From positions 496,001-560,000 of the forward strand of contig NZ_CANMEZ010000004.1 of assembly GCF_947496985.1 (NCBI RefSeq): 64,000 bases of DNA, written 5' to 3'. The DNA is from an uncultured Kordia sp. Its GTDB lineage: Bacteria; Bacteroidota; Bacteroidia; Flavobacteriales; Flavobacteriaceae. Shown here piece after piece: positions 1-8,512 of this stretch; the first letter of the stretch is position 1; every line of letters starts with the position of its first letter. The position numbers were made by a program, and so were the translations under genes. The notes beneath the pieces were generated by a model. It was not told the DNA's origin and ran no database searches. It saw only the letters and a list, made by a program, of their open reading frames with translations.

Positions 1-62
1 TCCGAAAAAAGATGAATTTAATAGCTGGACAAGAATTAGAATATATCATTCAAAGCCTTTAA
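1..62 (+). CDS. C-terminal tail of a TPR-HTH regulator (partial, cut by left edge)
   Basis: The frame starting at base 3 reads RKKMNLIAGQELEYIIQSL and stops at 60-62. This aligns by eye with the C-terminal ends of the TPR-TM-HTH regulators in this window, for example KKKLNLSAKDSLDEYVNSI at the end of the regulator at 27748 and LRKKLDIAKTIDIINFLE at the end of the one at 6335. The DNA CGAAAAAA at the start is also shared with that gene. I infer the last ~20 residues of another regulator of this family, directly upstream of the first giant LRR gene, which matches the gene order seen elsewhere. Another frame (2-109) is also open but gives no family resemblance. Confidence 0.5.
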   Translation, partial: RKKMNLIAGQELEYIIQSL

Positions 63-130
63 ATACTAGGCTGTCACTTTTTGTTACCAAAAATCATAGC
101 ACATTATAAGTACTAATTTAGCGGCATTGT

Positions 131-138
131 TACTTTTG
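131..138 (+). promoter_or_regulatory. -7 box of the first giant LRR gene
   Basis: TACTTTTG matches the Bacteroidota -7 consensus TANNTTTG and lies 28 nt upstream of the ATG at 167. No clear -33 TTTG is present at the expected distance. A loose relative of the TGTCCAGT direct repeat (TGTCACTT then TGTTACCA) occurs at 72-89, but the spacing to this box differs from the other loci. Confidence 0.5.
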
Positions 139-166
139 TTTCTCACTGATATTTATACAAAAGACA

Positions 167-3100
167 ATGAAAAAACACCTACACTTATTTTTCTTTATTT
201 TTAGTAGTTTTTTAGCAGCACAAACCACCTTTGTTCCTGATGATAATTTTGAAGCATTTCTGGAAGCCAATGGCGCTGGAAATGGTATTGCAAATGATAA
301 TCTTGCGAGTACTATTGGAATGCAAGGACTTCCATTTTTGAACATTCAAAACCAAAATATTGCCGATTTAACAGGTATTGAAGTCATAACGAATCTGTTT
401 ACCATTATTGCAAATGGAAATACATTCACCACGTTAGATGTAAGCAATAATCCAAACCTGAATACAATTATTGCAAACAACAATCCTAATTTAACAACTT
501 TTGTTACTACGGCAGGAAACAATATACGAACCTTGAATCTTAGCAATAGTGGACTCACGCAATTAGACACGAGTCTGTTATTAAATATAGAAACACTCGA
601 TATAAGTAATAATATGATTACTTCGCTAGATTTGATAAGTAATGGAATGCTTGACAATGTATATGTACAAAACAATGCACTTACGTTTCTAAATGTTGCT
701 AATGGAGCTAACGGAGATATACAAGATTTCAATGCTGCTGGAAATGCAGGTCTTACGTGTATCAATGTAGACAATGCGAATGCGGGTTATTTATCTTTTT
801 GGAATATAGATACGACAGCTAGTTTTGGCGAACATTGTTATGATACCACGGTTCCTGATGACAATTTTGAAAACTACCTAGAAACACATGATGATAACGG
901 AAATATGGTTCCTTTAGGATCTAATAGAAGTATGGGAAATGGGATTGCGAATGACGATCATGTCCGAACTTCGAGAATTAGTGGTGTTACGTCTTTGAAT
1001 ATTTCTTCAAGTATGATTGCTGATATTACAGGAATTGAAGACTTTACTTCCTTAGAAATTTTAGATTTTTCAATGAATGGTGTCGGTAATTTTGATCTTT
1101 CAAATAATAATACACTAAAAGAATTGTATTGCGCCTCTAACGGAATGAGTAGTATTAATATAGTAGCAAATACCAATCTGGAAATACTAGACTGTTCTGA
1201 CAATAACAACACAACAATTGATGTCAGTACGAATGTCAATTTAAAAGAACTGAATGCTGCTAACAATGGAACCACAAATTTAGTCTTAGGAAGTATCAGT
1301 TCTTTAGAAAAATTGAACTTAGCAAATAACAATGTTCCAACAATCGATTTTAGTAATTTATCAAACTTGACCGATTTAGACTGCGACAATAATTTTGATT
1401 TTAATGCTTCTGACTTTAGCCTGTTAACTAATTTAGTAAATTTGAATGTGGACCAAACGAGTCTTACTAGTATTAACCTTTCTAGTAATACATTGTTGGA
1501 AACCTTATCTATTAACTTTTTAGGTGGTTTAACTTTAGATTTATCCAATAACGTTGCTTTGACTTCATTATCTGCACAGACAAGTGATATAACGAGCTTA
1601 AACATACAAAACGGAAACAATGCCAATATGACTTTTTTTGATGCGCGATTTAATGAATTCAGTTGCATACAAGTTGATGACCCTACTGCAAGTTATTTAA
1701 GTACATGGCTAAAAGATAATTTTGTCTCTTTTGGTTCTAATTGTAGTATGACAAGCATTCCTGATATTGATTTTGAGTATCATCTTGAAAACCATGATGC
1801 CAATGGAAATCTCGTTGCTGTAGGAAGTCTAAACAGTATGGGAAATGGAATTTTGGATGATGGTTTGGTATTAACCTCACGAATTACAGATGTTACTTAT
1901 TTAGATATTTCTGGAAATAGTATCAATCAATTGAATGGTTTGGAAGCTTTTACAGCGTTAGAAATATTAATTTGTTCAGATAATAACTTTAATAGTTTCA
2001 ATTTTTCACAATTACCACTTTTACGTGAGTTAACAATGAGTGACTTAACATTTCCTATACTTAATTTGTCTAGTAATTTAAATCTGGAAAAATTGATCTA
2101 TAACAATGCCAATAGTACTTCCTTAAACCTAGGAAATAATACTATTATCACAGAATTAAACATAGGAAACAACAACATTGGGTCATTTGATTTTGCACCA
2201 TATACAACCCTAGAAATTTTAAACTTATCAGGTAACATAGGACTATTTGAATCGACTTTCACTACACTTTCCAATTTAAAAGAACTAAACGTAAATGGAG
2301 TTGGTATACTTAGCCTAAATCTTTCAAATAATTTATTACTAGAATCTCTTGCTTTAGATGAAGCCCTAGGTTTTAATTTAGACCTTTCTTCCAATACAGC
2401 TTTGACAAGCATATCCGCTCGTAATGCAGAATTGTCAGGAATCAACATACAAAATGGTAATAATGCTAATATTACATATTTTGATGCAGAACAAAATAGT
2501 GCAACTATGAACTGTATTCAGGTTGATGATCCAAATGCTTCATACTTGAACACTTGGGATGTAGATAGTAATGTGATTTTTACCTTAGATTGTAGTCTGA
2601 CAAATATTCCTAACGCTAATTTTGAAAACTATTTGGAAACCCATGATGCTGATGGAGATTCTGTTGCTGTAGGCGATCCAATGAGTTTAGGAAATGGAAT
2701 TGCGAATGATAATAAGGTGTTTACCTATAGAGTTGCTTCTGTCACAAATTTAGATATTAGCAATCTAGCTATTGGGCAGTTTATTGGAATTGAAGACTTT
2801 ATTGCGTTAGAACATTTGGATTGTAATGGCAATTCAGGAGGTAATTTAGATTTAAGTAATGCCGTAAACTTACTAACACTAGATTGCTCAGGAAACGATT
2901 TGGAGGCAGCAGATTTTTCGAATAACACACAACTTACCACTTTAGATTGTAGTTCTAGTACTATAGGTCCTTTAGATTTGGGTTCCAATACGAATTTGGT
3001 TAATCTAGATATCAGTGATAATCCTTTCATAGCATCTCGCTTTGATGTAAGTGGATTACCTAATTTAGAAATACTAAATGCTAGCAACATTGGTCTTACT

Positions 3101-6100
3101 TCAATAGATTTTAGTGTAAATACGAATCTGAAAACATTGAATATTTCTGATAATAGCAGTTTGGTCAATTTAAATGTGTCTAATAATCTCTTACTTGAAT
3201 CTTTACAAGTTGATAGTGCTTCTGGTTTTGCTCTAGATTTATCAAACAATATTGCACTAACATCTTTTTCAGCAAACAATAGTGATCTGTCCAGTCTAAA
3301 TATGAAAAATGGAAATAATGCTAATGTCACGTATTTTGATGCGCGTATTAATGTATTTAACTGTATTCAGGTTGATGATCCAACTGCTGCTTATTTGAGT
3401 ACTTGGCAGAAAGATGCTAGTACCTTTTTCAGTTCAGATTGTCGACAAACCTTCGTTCCTGGTGATAATTTTGAAAACTATTTAGAAACGCATGATGCTT
3501 CTGGAAATACTGTGGCTGTTGGTGATGCTACGAGTATGGGTAATGGTATAGCGAATGATGATTATGTAAGTACAGCCGCCATAGAAACCGTAACGAGTTT
3601 GAGTTTGTTCAGTGAAAATGTAGCTGATATAACAGGAATTCAAGATTTTACAGCCTTGACAAGTTTTGTTTCGTATGAAAACGATTTTACAACGCTAGAT
3701 GTAAGTGCAAATACAAATTTAGAATCTTTAAATTGTTCATTAACACCTATTAATTCACTTATCATAGGTAACAATACAAATTTGACGAATTTAAGTGTAT
3801 TCAATACTGCTTTAGCGAATTTAGATATCAATCAATGCCCGAATTTGGAAGTACTATCATGCTCTCTTACTCCTATTTCAAATTTAGATATAACTGCTAA
3901 TACAAAACTAAAACAAATATTTGCAGATGAAACTTCTAATTTAATGAGTATTGATATTTCTGGACTTATAGATTTAACAGAACTCCGACTAGACAATTCT
4001 GGAATAACAAACTTAGAAGTAACTACTAATACAGCCTTGGAAGAATTACGCATTCAAAATGTGAATATTGATACAATTGATCTTTCAAACAATACTGCTT
4101 TAAAAGAATTATACGCTTCAAATGCTAGTTTGACAGCATTAAATGTATCAAACAACACACTATTAGAGTTTTTAGGAATAAGTGACAATGCTATCAGCAT
4201 TCTTGATTTTTCTCAAAATACAGCACTGACGAATGTTTTTATTCAAAATAATAGCTTGACCTATCTAAATCTTAAAAATGGTGCTAATATGAGTATTACT
4301 AGCATAAACATTACTGGAAATCCAAACCTAACTTGTGTATTGGTAGATAATGATACCTATGCAAATACTTATTTTACCAACAAAGATGGACAAACGATTT
4401 ACAATGAAGATTCTTGTGGGCAAACCTTGGAATGTCCTGCTGATGTAACTGTAGAAGAAAATGGATCCTGTGAAGGTGTCATCAATGCTCCTACTCCAAA
4501 GGTATATGGAGATGGACTTACTGCTGGTAACGCTTTGAATTTTGATGGCGTTGATGACCGATTGACTGTTTCTAGTGGTTTTACAAGTGATTTGAGTGAA
4601 GTTACTATAGAAACTAAAGTATATTTTGATAACATAGATAATTGGGATGCCTTATTAAACTATACAAATTGGGCATCTGGATATTTACATTTCCAATTAA
4701 ATACTGGAGGAAATTTAGGCTGGTCTGTAAATGGAAATTCGCCAACAGATCATTATGTAGATTTAGGATTACAGACGCATACATGGTATAATTTAGCGGT
4801 TTCCTATTCTGCTACTGATAAAGTAGTTCGTTTTTACTTAAATGGTATATTGCAAGCTGAGCGTACTTATACAACTGCACTTCCATTAGTTGCTAACAGA
4901 CAATTTATTATTGGCGCATGGAATTCTAACCGATTTTTAGATGGTAATATTGATGATTTCCGCATTTGGAATACAATACGAACAGAACAAGAAATACAAG
5001 AAACCTTAGACATTCCGCTTTCTGGAAATGAAGCTGGTTTAATTGCGTATTACAACTTTAACGAAGGGCAAGCATGCGCTGATAATTCAAGTATTACAAC
5101 AGCCAACGATCTAACTGGTAATTACAATGCTTCACTCAATAATTTTGACCTTTCTGGCTTAACCATAGATTGTAGTTCAAACTTTACACTAGGTACAATT
5201 CAGGAGTATCTACTCGTAAATAATTACAACAATGCAAGTATCCTAAACGAAACGTTTCCTGTTGGCACAACGAATGTAACTTGGACTTTTACAGATGCGC
5301 AAAATCAAACAAGTCAATGCATGCAAACCATTACTGTAGAAGACTCAGACGGAAGTTGTAATGAAGTTACTTTGAGTCCTAAAATATTTTTACAAGGTGC
5401 ATTACTCAATCCAAATACGGGAGAAGAAAACTGGATGCGTGACGATCTTCGTAACGCAGGACTCATACCTACAATTTCTCCGTATGATATATCGGAAGTA
5501 AATGGAGTATTATTCATGCTATCAGGTCAAGATGCAATTGTAGATTGGGTACAACTAGAGTTGAGAGATGCAACTAATAACAATATAGTCACTGCTGAAA
5601 CTAGCGCATTACTACAACGAGATGGTGATGTAGTTGGCTTAGATGGAGTTTCTCCCGTTACAATTTCTATAAGTCATGACAATTATTATATCGCAATTAA
5701 GCATAGAAATCACTTGGGAATCATGTCTGCAAATACAATCGCTTTATCAGATGTTACTACTTCCGTAGATTTTACAAACGGAAACAACCAAATTACGTTT
5801 GGAAGTAATGCACAAACTACTTTTGGAATGCCAAATGGAATAGTTGCTATGTGGACAGGAAACGCAAATGAAGATACGATTGTACAATATTCAGGAACAA
5901 GTCCGGATACACCAAACATTCTATCTGAAGTATTAAATGATGCTGGAAACTTTTTAAACTTCCCAACATTTGCTGTGAATGGGTACAATACTAATGATGT
6001 TGATATGAATGGAAGTACTCAGTATTCTGGGATAAATCCGGATACGCCACTCATCTTACAAAATGTATTAGCGCATCCTGGAAACTTTTTAAACTTTAGT

Positions 6101-6136
6101 ACCTATCAAATTATAGAGCAATTACCAGAGAATTAA
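167..6136 (+). CDS. Giant secreted LRR protein with LamG/HYR domains and shared C-terminal module
   Basis: This 1989-residue protein starts with a signal peptide (MKKHLHLFFFIFSSFLAAQ). Five repeating blocks follow, up to about residue 1415. Each block has a header of the type VPDDNFENYLETHD, a D-x-TGIEDFT motif, a run of ~21-residue LRRs (LTSLDLSNN type) and a cap with two cysteines about 28 residues apart (C-I-x-VDD ... C). Residues ~1420-1445 and ~1680-1725 look like the two halves of an HYR domain (CPADVTVEENGSC; TWTFTDAQNQTSQC), with a LamG-like concanavalin fold at ~1455-1645 (NALNFDGVDDRLTV, FYLNGILQ, GNIDDFRIWN). Residues ~1737-1989 are the module shared by all five surface proteins here. 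Likely a cell-surface or secreted adhesin or glycan-binding protein; the ligand is unknown. It has no canonical T9SS C-terminal domain. Confidence 0.9.
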   Translation: MKKHLHLFFFIFSSFLAAQTTFVPDDNFEAFLEANGAGNGIANDNLASTIGMQGLPFLNIQNQNIADLTGIEVITNLFTIIANGNTFTTLDVSNNPNLNTIIANNNPNLTTFVTTAGNNIRTLNLSNSGLTQLDTSLLLNIETLDISNNMITSLDLISNGMLDNVYVQNNALTFLNVANGANGDIQDFNAAGNAGLTCINVDNANAGYLSFWNIDTTASFGEHCYDTTVPDDNFENYLETHDDNGNMVPLGSNRSMGNGIANDDHVRTSRISGVTSLNISSSMIADITGIEDFTSLEILDFSMNGVGNFDLSNNNTLKELYCASNGMSSINIVANTNLEILDCSDNNNTTIDVSTNVNLKELNAANNGTTNLVLGSISSLEKLNLANNNVPTIDFSNLSNLTDLDCDNNFDFNASDFSLLTNLVNLNVDQTSLTSINLSSNTLLETLSINFLGGLTLDLSNNVALTSLSAQTSDITSLNIQNGNNANMTFFDARFNEFSCIQVDDPTASYLSTWLKDNFVSFGSNCSMTSIPDIDFEYHLENHDANGNLVAVGSLNSMGNGILDDGLVLTSRITDVTYLDISGNSINQLNGLEAFTALEILICSDNNFNSFNFSQLPLLRELTMSDLTFPILNLSSNLNLEKLIYNNANSTSLNLGNNTIITELNIGNNNIGSFDFAPYTTLEILNLSGNIGLFESTFTTLSNLKELNVNGVGILSLNLSNNLLLESLALDEALGFNLDLSSNTALTSISARNAELSGINIQNGNNANITYFDAEQNSATMNCIQVDDPNASYLNTWDVDSNVIFTLDCSLTNIPNANFENYLETHDADGDSVAVGDPMSLGNGIANDNKVFTYRVASVTNLDISNLAIGQFIGIEDFIALEHLDCNGNSGGNLDLSNAVNLLTLDCSGNDLEAADFSNNTQLTTLDCSSSTIGPLDLGSNTNLVNLDISDNPFIASRFDVSGLPNLEILNASNIGLTSIDFSVNTNLKTLNISDNSSLVNLNVSNNLLLESLQVDSASGFALDLSNNIALTSFSANNSDLSSLNMKNGNNANVTYFDARINVFNCIQVDDPTAAYLSTWQKDASTFFSSDCRQTFVPGDNFENYLETHDASGNTVAVGDATSMGNGIANDDYVSTAAIETVTSLSLFSENVADITGIQDFTALTSFVSYENDFTTLDVSANTNLESLNCSLTPINSLIIGNNTNLTNLSVFNTALANLDINQCPNLEVLSCSLTPISNLDITANTKLKQIFADETSNLMSIDISGLIDLTELRLDNSGITNLEVTTNTALEELRIQNVNIDTIDLSNNTALKELYASNASLTALNVSNNTLLEFLGISDNAISILDFSQNTALTNVFIQNNSLTYLNLKNGANMSITSINITGNPNLTCVLVDNDTYANTYFTNKDGQTIYNEDSCGQTLECPADVTVEENGSCEGVINAPTPKVYGDGLTAGNALNFDGVDDRLTVSSGFTSDLSEVTIETKVYFDNIDNWDALLNYTNWASGYLHFQLNTGGNLGWSVNGNSPTDHYVDLGLQTHTWYNLAVSYSATDKVVRFYLNGILQAERTYTTALPLVANRQFIIGAWNSNRFLDGNIDDFRIWNTIRTEQEIQETLDIPLSGNEAGLIAYYNFNEGQACADNSSITTANDLTGNYNASLNNFDLSGLTIDCSSNFTLGTIQEYLLVNNYNNASILNETFPVGTTNVTWTFTDAQNQTSQCMQTITVEDSDGSCNEVTLSPKIFLQGALLNPNTGEENWMRDDLRNAGLIPTISPYDISEVNGVLFMLSGQDAIVDWVQLELRDATNNNIVTAETSALLQRDGDVVGLDGVSPVTISISHDNYYIAIKHRNHLGIMSANTIALSDVTTSVDFTNGNNQITFGSNAQTTFGMPNGIVAMWTGNANEDTIVQYSGTSPDTPNILSEVLNDAGNFLNFPTFAVNGYNTNDVDMNGSTQYSGINPDTPLILQNVLAHPGNFLNFSTYQIIEQLPEN

Positions 6137-6149
6137 CAGTCATAATAAA

Positions 6150-6282
6150 GAGGCTATCTAACAAGTTTTTAAAAGGCGTCATTCTGAACTTGATTCAGAA
6201 TCTCATTACACTGATTTTCAATGATGATGAGAAACCGAATCGAGTTCGATTTGACGAAAATTAAACTTTTCAGATAGCCTCT
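6150..6282. repeat. Dispersed palindromic repeat, copy 1
   Basis: The outer ends are inverted: GAGGCTATCT at 6150-6159 and AGATAGCCTC at 6272-6281. Inside, GTCATTCTGAACTTGATTC and a later stretch ending CGAGTTCGATTTGAC form an imperfect inverted repeat. The same architecture and similar ends recur at about 18100-18222 and, as the inner part only, at 48730-48803. It follows the stop of the first LRR gene and could also act as a transcription barrier. It has no coding capacity and is probably a REP/MITE-like non-autonomous element. Confidence 0.65.
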
Positions 6283-6320
6283 AGTGTCTTGTAATACAAA
6301 AACAATAGTTTCTTTATTTG

Positions 6321-6328
6321 TATGTTTG
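6321..6328 (+). promoter_or_regulatory. -7 box of regulator gene at 6335
   Basis: TATGTTTG matches TANNTTTG and ends only 6 nt before the ATG at 6335, so the predicted transcript start falls at or next to the start codon. If this box is used, the mRNA would be leaderless or nearly so. Confidence 0.5.
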
Positions 6329-6334
6329 TAACCT

Positions 6335-7891
6335 ATGAAATTCTACCGTATTCTCTTAGTATTACTGTTTAGCTCTTTTTCTTTTGCTCAAGAAATAGAT
6401 ACCACCTTGGTACAACTTGAAGAAAAACTAGCAAATACAACTTCCGACACTGAAAAAATAAAAGCGATGCTTGCGCTAGGCGAATATGAATTGGATCATA
6501 ACTTTAGTAAAGCTGAATATATTATTACAGAAGCGTTTGAACTATCGCAAAAAAATAAAGAAACGACAACTGCTCATGACAAAGCTTTAATTCAAATTCA
6601 ATTAGGCGTCTTAAAACGAAGAAAAAGTGAACATGCAGCAGCCATCAAACATTACTTAAATGCATTGAGCTTTTTTGAAGGAGAAAAAGATACAGCAAAC
6701 ATGGCAGATGTATATCATAATATAGGAACGGTTCATAAGTTTCAAAAAGATTTTACGGCGTCGTTTTCTAATTATGACAAATCTTTACAACTCAATACAG
6801 CAATCAATAATAAAGAAGGAATTGCATTAGTATTACTCATGAAAGGGAGTAATTATAGAGCGTTGAAAAAGTTGGATTCTGCCGAAATCTATTATAAAAA
6901 ATGCAAAGACATATTTGTAAACCTTAATGATAGTAAAGGTTTACAACAAGTAAATAATTTCTTGGTACGGCTTTATTTAAGAATGAACAAGGTGGAAGAA
7001 GCGCTACAGTTGAACCAAAATAACATTGCGATTGCCAAAAAGAACAATGAAAAGTTAAATTTGGTAACGAATTATATAAAGGCATCAGATATTTACTATA
7101 AAGAGAAAGAATATCGAATTGCAGGAAAATATATAGATTCAGCTCTAAAACTTGCTAAAAAAGAAGGATTTAAGGACAGAATTGCATTTGCGTATGGCAA
7201 AAAAAGTAGGTTGTGGTATAAATTAAAAAACTATAAATCCGCTTACTTTTCACACAGAAAATACAAAAGCTATTCGGATTCATTATATAATATAGATAAT
7301 ACGAAGAAGATTCAGGAATTAGAATTAAAATTTAAATTCCAACAAGAAAAAAGAGAAGTTCAATTATTGGCTGATAACGAATCTGCTAAGAAAAAAATAT
7401 ATCTTATTCTCTTTATCATCACACTACTATTGAGTGCTATTATTGCATTTTTAGTCAAAAGAGATTTTAAATACAAAAAACGCTTGCTACAATTAGAAAA
7501 TAAAGCATTATTGCGAGAAAAAGAACAAATCACAAATGCATTCAATCAATTAAAGAATAGTACAAACGCTGAAGAACGTATCAAAGCAAAACAAGAAATC
7601 CTAAAACTTAAAATTCTTACGGATGACGATTGGCTTCATTTCAGAGATAAATTTGAACTACTCTACCCTAGTTTTCTAAATCTTTTAAAAGACAGCAATT
7701 TTCAGTTTACAAAATCTGAAACCCGATTCTTAATTCTAAAAAAACTAGATTTAGAAACCAAAGAGATTGCAAACATGACAGGAGTTTCAAATGATAGTGT
7801 ACTAAAAACGCAATACAGACTTCGAAAAAAACTTGACATTGCTAAAACAATTGACATCATTAACTTTTTAGAGCATTCTACTCAAAACTAA
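6335..7891 (+). CDS. TPR-TM-HTH membrane-anchored transcriptional regulator
   Basis: The 518-residue protein has a signal peptide (MKFYRILLVLLFSSFSFAQ) and a periplasmic run of tetratricopeptide repeats at about residues 50-330 (ADVYHNIGTVHKFQKDF, EIYYKKCKDIFVNL). One transmembrane segment follows at about 352-373 (IYLILFIITLLLSAIIAFLV), then a charged coiled coil, then a C-terminal helix-turn-helix at ~430-515 (ETKEIANMTGVSNDSVLKT, RLRKKL). This layout belongs to the flavobacterial TPR/LuxR-like HTH regulators: the periplasmic part presumably senses something and the cytoplasmic HTH binds DNA. The 3' third is nearly identical in sequence to the gene at 8513, so the two are recent duplicates. 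The TGTCCAGT direct repeat begins 9 nt after the stop. The signal it senses is unknown. Confidence 0.85.
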   Translation: MKFYRILLVLLFSSFSFAQEIDTTLVQLEEKLANTTSDTEKIKAMLALGEYELDHNFSKAEYIITEAFELSQKNKETTTAHDKALIQIQLGVLKRRKSEHAAAIKHYLNALSFFEGEKDTANMADVYHNIGTVHKFQKDFTASFSNYDKSLQLNTAINNKEGIALVLLMKGSNYRALKKLDSAEIYYKKCKDIFVNLNDSKGLQQVNNFLVRLYLRMNKVEEALQLNQNNIAIAKKNNEKLNLVTNYIKASDIYYKEKEYRIAGKYIDSALKLAKKEGFKDRIAFAYGKKSRLWYKLKNYKSAYFSHRKYKSYSDSLYNIDNTKKIQELELKFKFQQEKREVQLLADNESAKKKIYLILFIITLLLSAIIAFLVKRDFKYKKRLLQLENKALLREKEQITNAFNQLKNSTNAEERIKAKQEILKLKILTDDDWLHFRDKFELLYPSFLNLLKDSNFQFTKSETRFLILKKLDLETKEIANMTGVSNDSVLKTQYRLRKKLDIAKTIDIINFLEHSTQN

Positions 7892-7900
7892 AGGTTTACT

Positions 7901-7925
7901 AAAAACTGTCCAGTTTTTGTCTAGT
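7901..7925 (+). promoter_or_regulatory. TGTCCAGT direct-repeat element, copy 1
   Basis: Two 8-mers in the same orientation, TGTCCAGT at 7907-7914 and TGTCTAGT at 7918-7925, start 11 bp apart (one helical turn). The first is also the right arm of the near-palindrome AAAAACTG-TC-CAGTTTTT. Thirty-one nt separate the element from a -7-like box at 7957. Copies at 10121 and 18277 have the same layout. It is probably a binding site for an activator, possibly the adjacent HTH regulator. Confidence 0.6.
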
Positions 7926-7956
7926 TGCCATTATTAAGACTGAGTATTATTTTTTG

Positions 7957-7964
7957 TAGTGTTG
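7957..7964 (+). promoter_or_regulatory. -7-like box of the short regulator paralog
   Basis: TAGTGTTG differs from TANNTTTG at one position and ends 5 nt before the ATG at 7970. It lies exactly 31 nt after the direct-repeat element, the same distance as at the other three loci. Confidence 0.4.
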
Positions 7965-7969
7965 TAAAC

Positions 7970-8446
7970 ATGAAAAAAATATACTGTATTCTTTTTATAA
8001 TTACATTGGTCTTAGGTGCTATGATTGCGCTCTTTTTAAAGTATAAAAAACGTTTACTTGAGTTAGAAAACAAAATCTTATTGCAGGAAAAAGAACAAAT
8101 AAAAGATGAACTCTATAAACTCAAAAATAATCCTAGTGATGAAGAACGCATCAAAGCAAAGCAAGAAATCCTAAAACTCAAAATTTTAATAGATGAAGAT
8201 TGGATTCGATTTAGAGATAAATTTGAACTGCTCTATCCTAACTTTTTAAATACATTAACTACTTCTAAGTTTCATTTCACAAAATCTGAAAAACGATTCT
8301 TAATGCTAAAAAAACTAAACCTTGAAACCAAAGAAATTGCAAATATGGTGGGCGTTTCATATGATAGTGTCTTAAAAACGCAATATAGACTTCGAAAAAA
8401 AATGGCTATTGATAAAACTATTGATATTATTAACTTTTTAGAGTAA
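7970..8446 (+). CDS. Short TM-HTH regulator paralog lacking the TPR domain
   Basis: I chose the ATG at 7970 (158 residues) because it follows a -7-like box and begins directly with a hydrophobic helix (KKIYCILFIITLVLGAMIALFL). The frame is also open upstream to a TTG at 7925, but that start would overlap the direct-repeat element. The membrane segment, coiled coil and HTH (ETKEIANMVGVSYDSVLKT) match the last ~165 residues of the regulators at 6335 and 8513, while the signal peptide and the whole TPR sensor are missing. The frame is intact, so it may be a constitutive or competing DNA-binding version rather than a decayed gene. It lies between its two full-length paralogs, which suggests that it arose by unequal duplication. 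Confidence 0.75.
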   Translation: MKKIYCILFIITLVLGAMIALFLKYKKRLLELENKILLQEKEQIKDELYKLKNNPSDEERIKAKQEILKLKILIDEDWIRFRDKFELLYPNFLNTLTTSKFHFTKSEKRFLMLKKLNLETKEIANMVGVSYDSVLKTQYRLRKKMAIDKTIDIINFLE

Positions 8447-8512
8447 ATGTTTTTTATTCATAAACACTAAAAATAATGTTCTTTAATCAATAAGAATAGG
8501 TAATTTTAAACT

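Noticed and set aside
2-109. Alternative open frame at the left edge ending at 109
   Set aside because: It gives no resemblance to any family, while the frame ending at 62 matches the regulator tails.
7901-7925. AAAAACTG-TC-CAGTTTTT read as an intrinsic terminator of the regulator gene
   Set aside because: The stem is AT-rich with a 2-nt loop and no following T-run, and the copy at 18277 does not follow a regulator gene. The direct-repeat reading explains the constant promoter distance better, though a dual role is possible.
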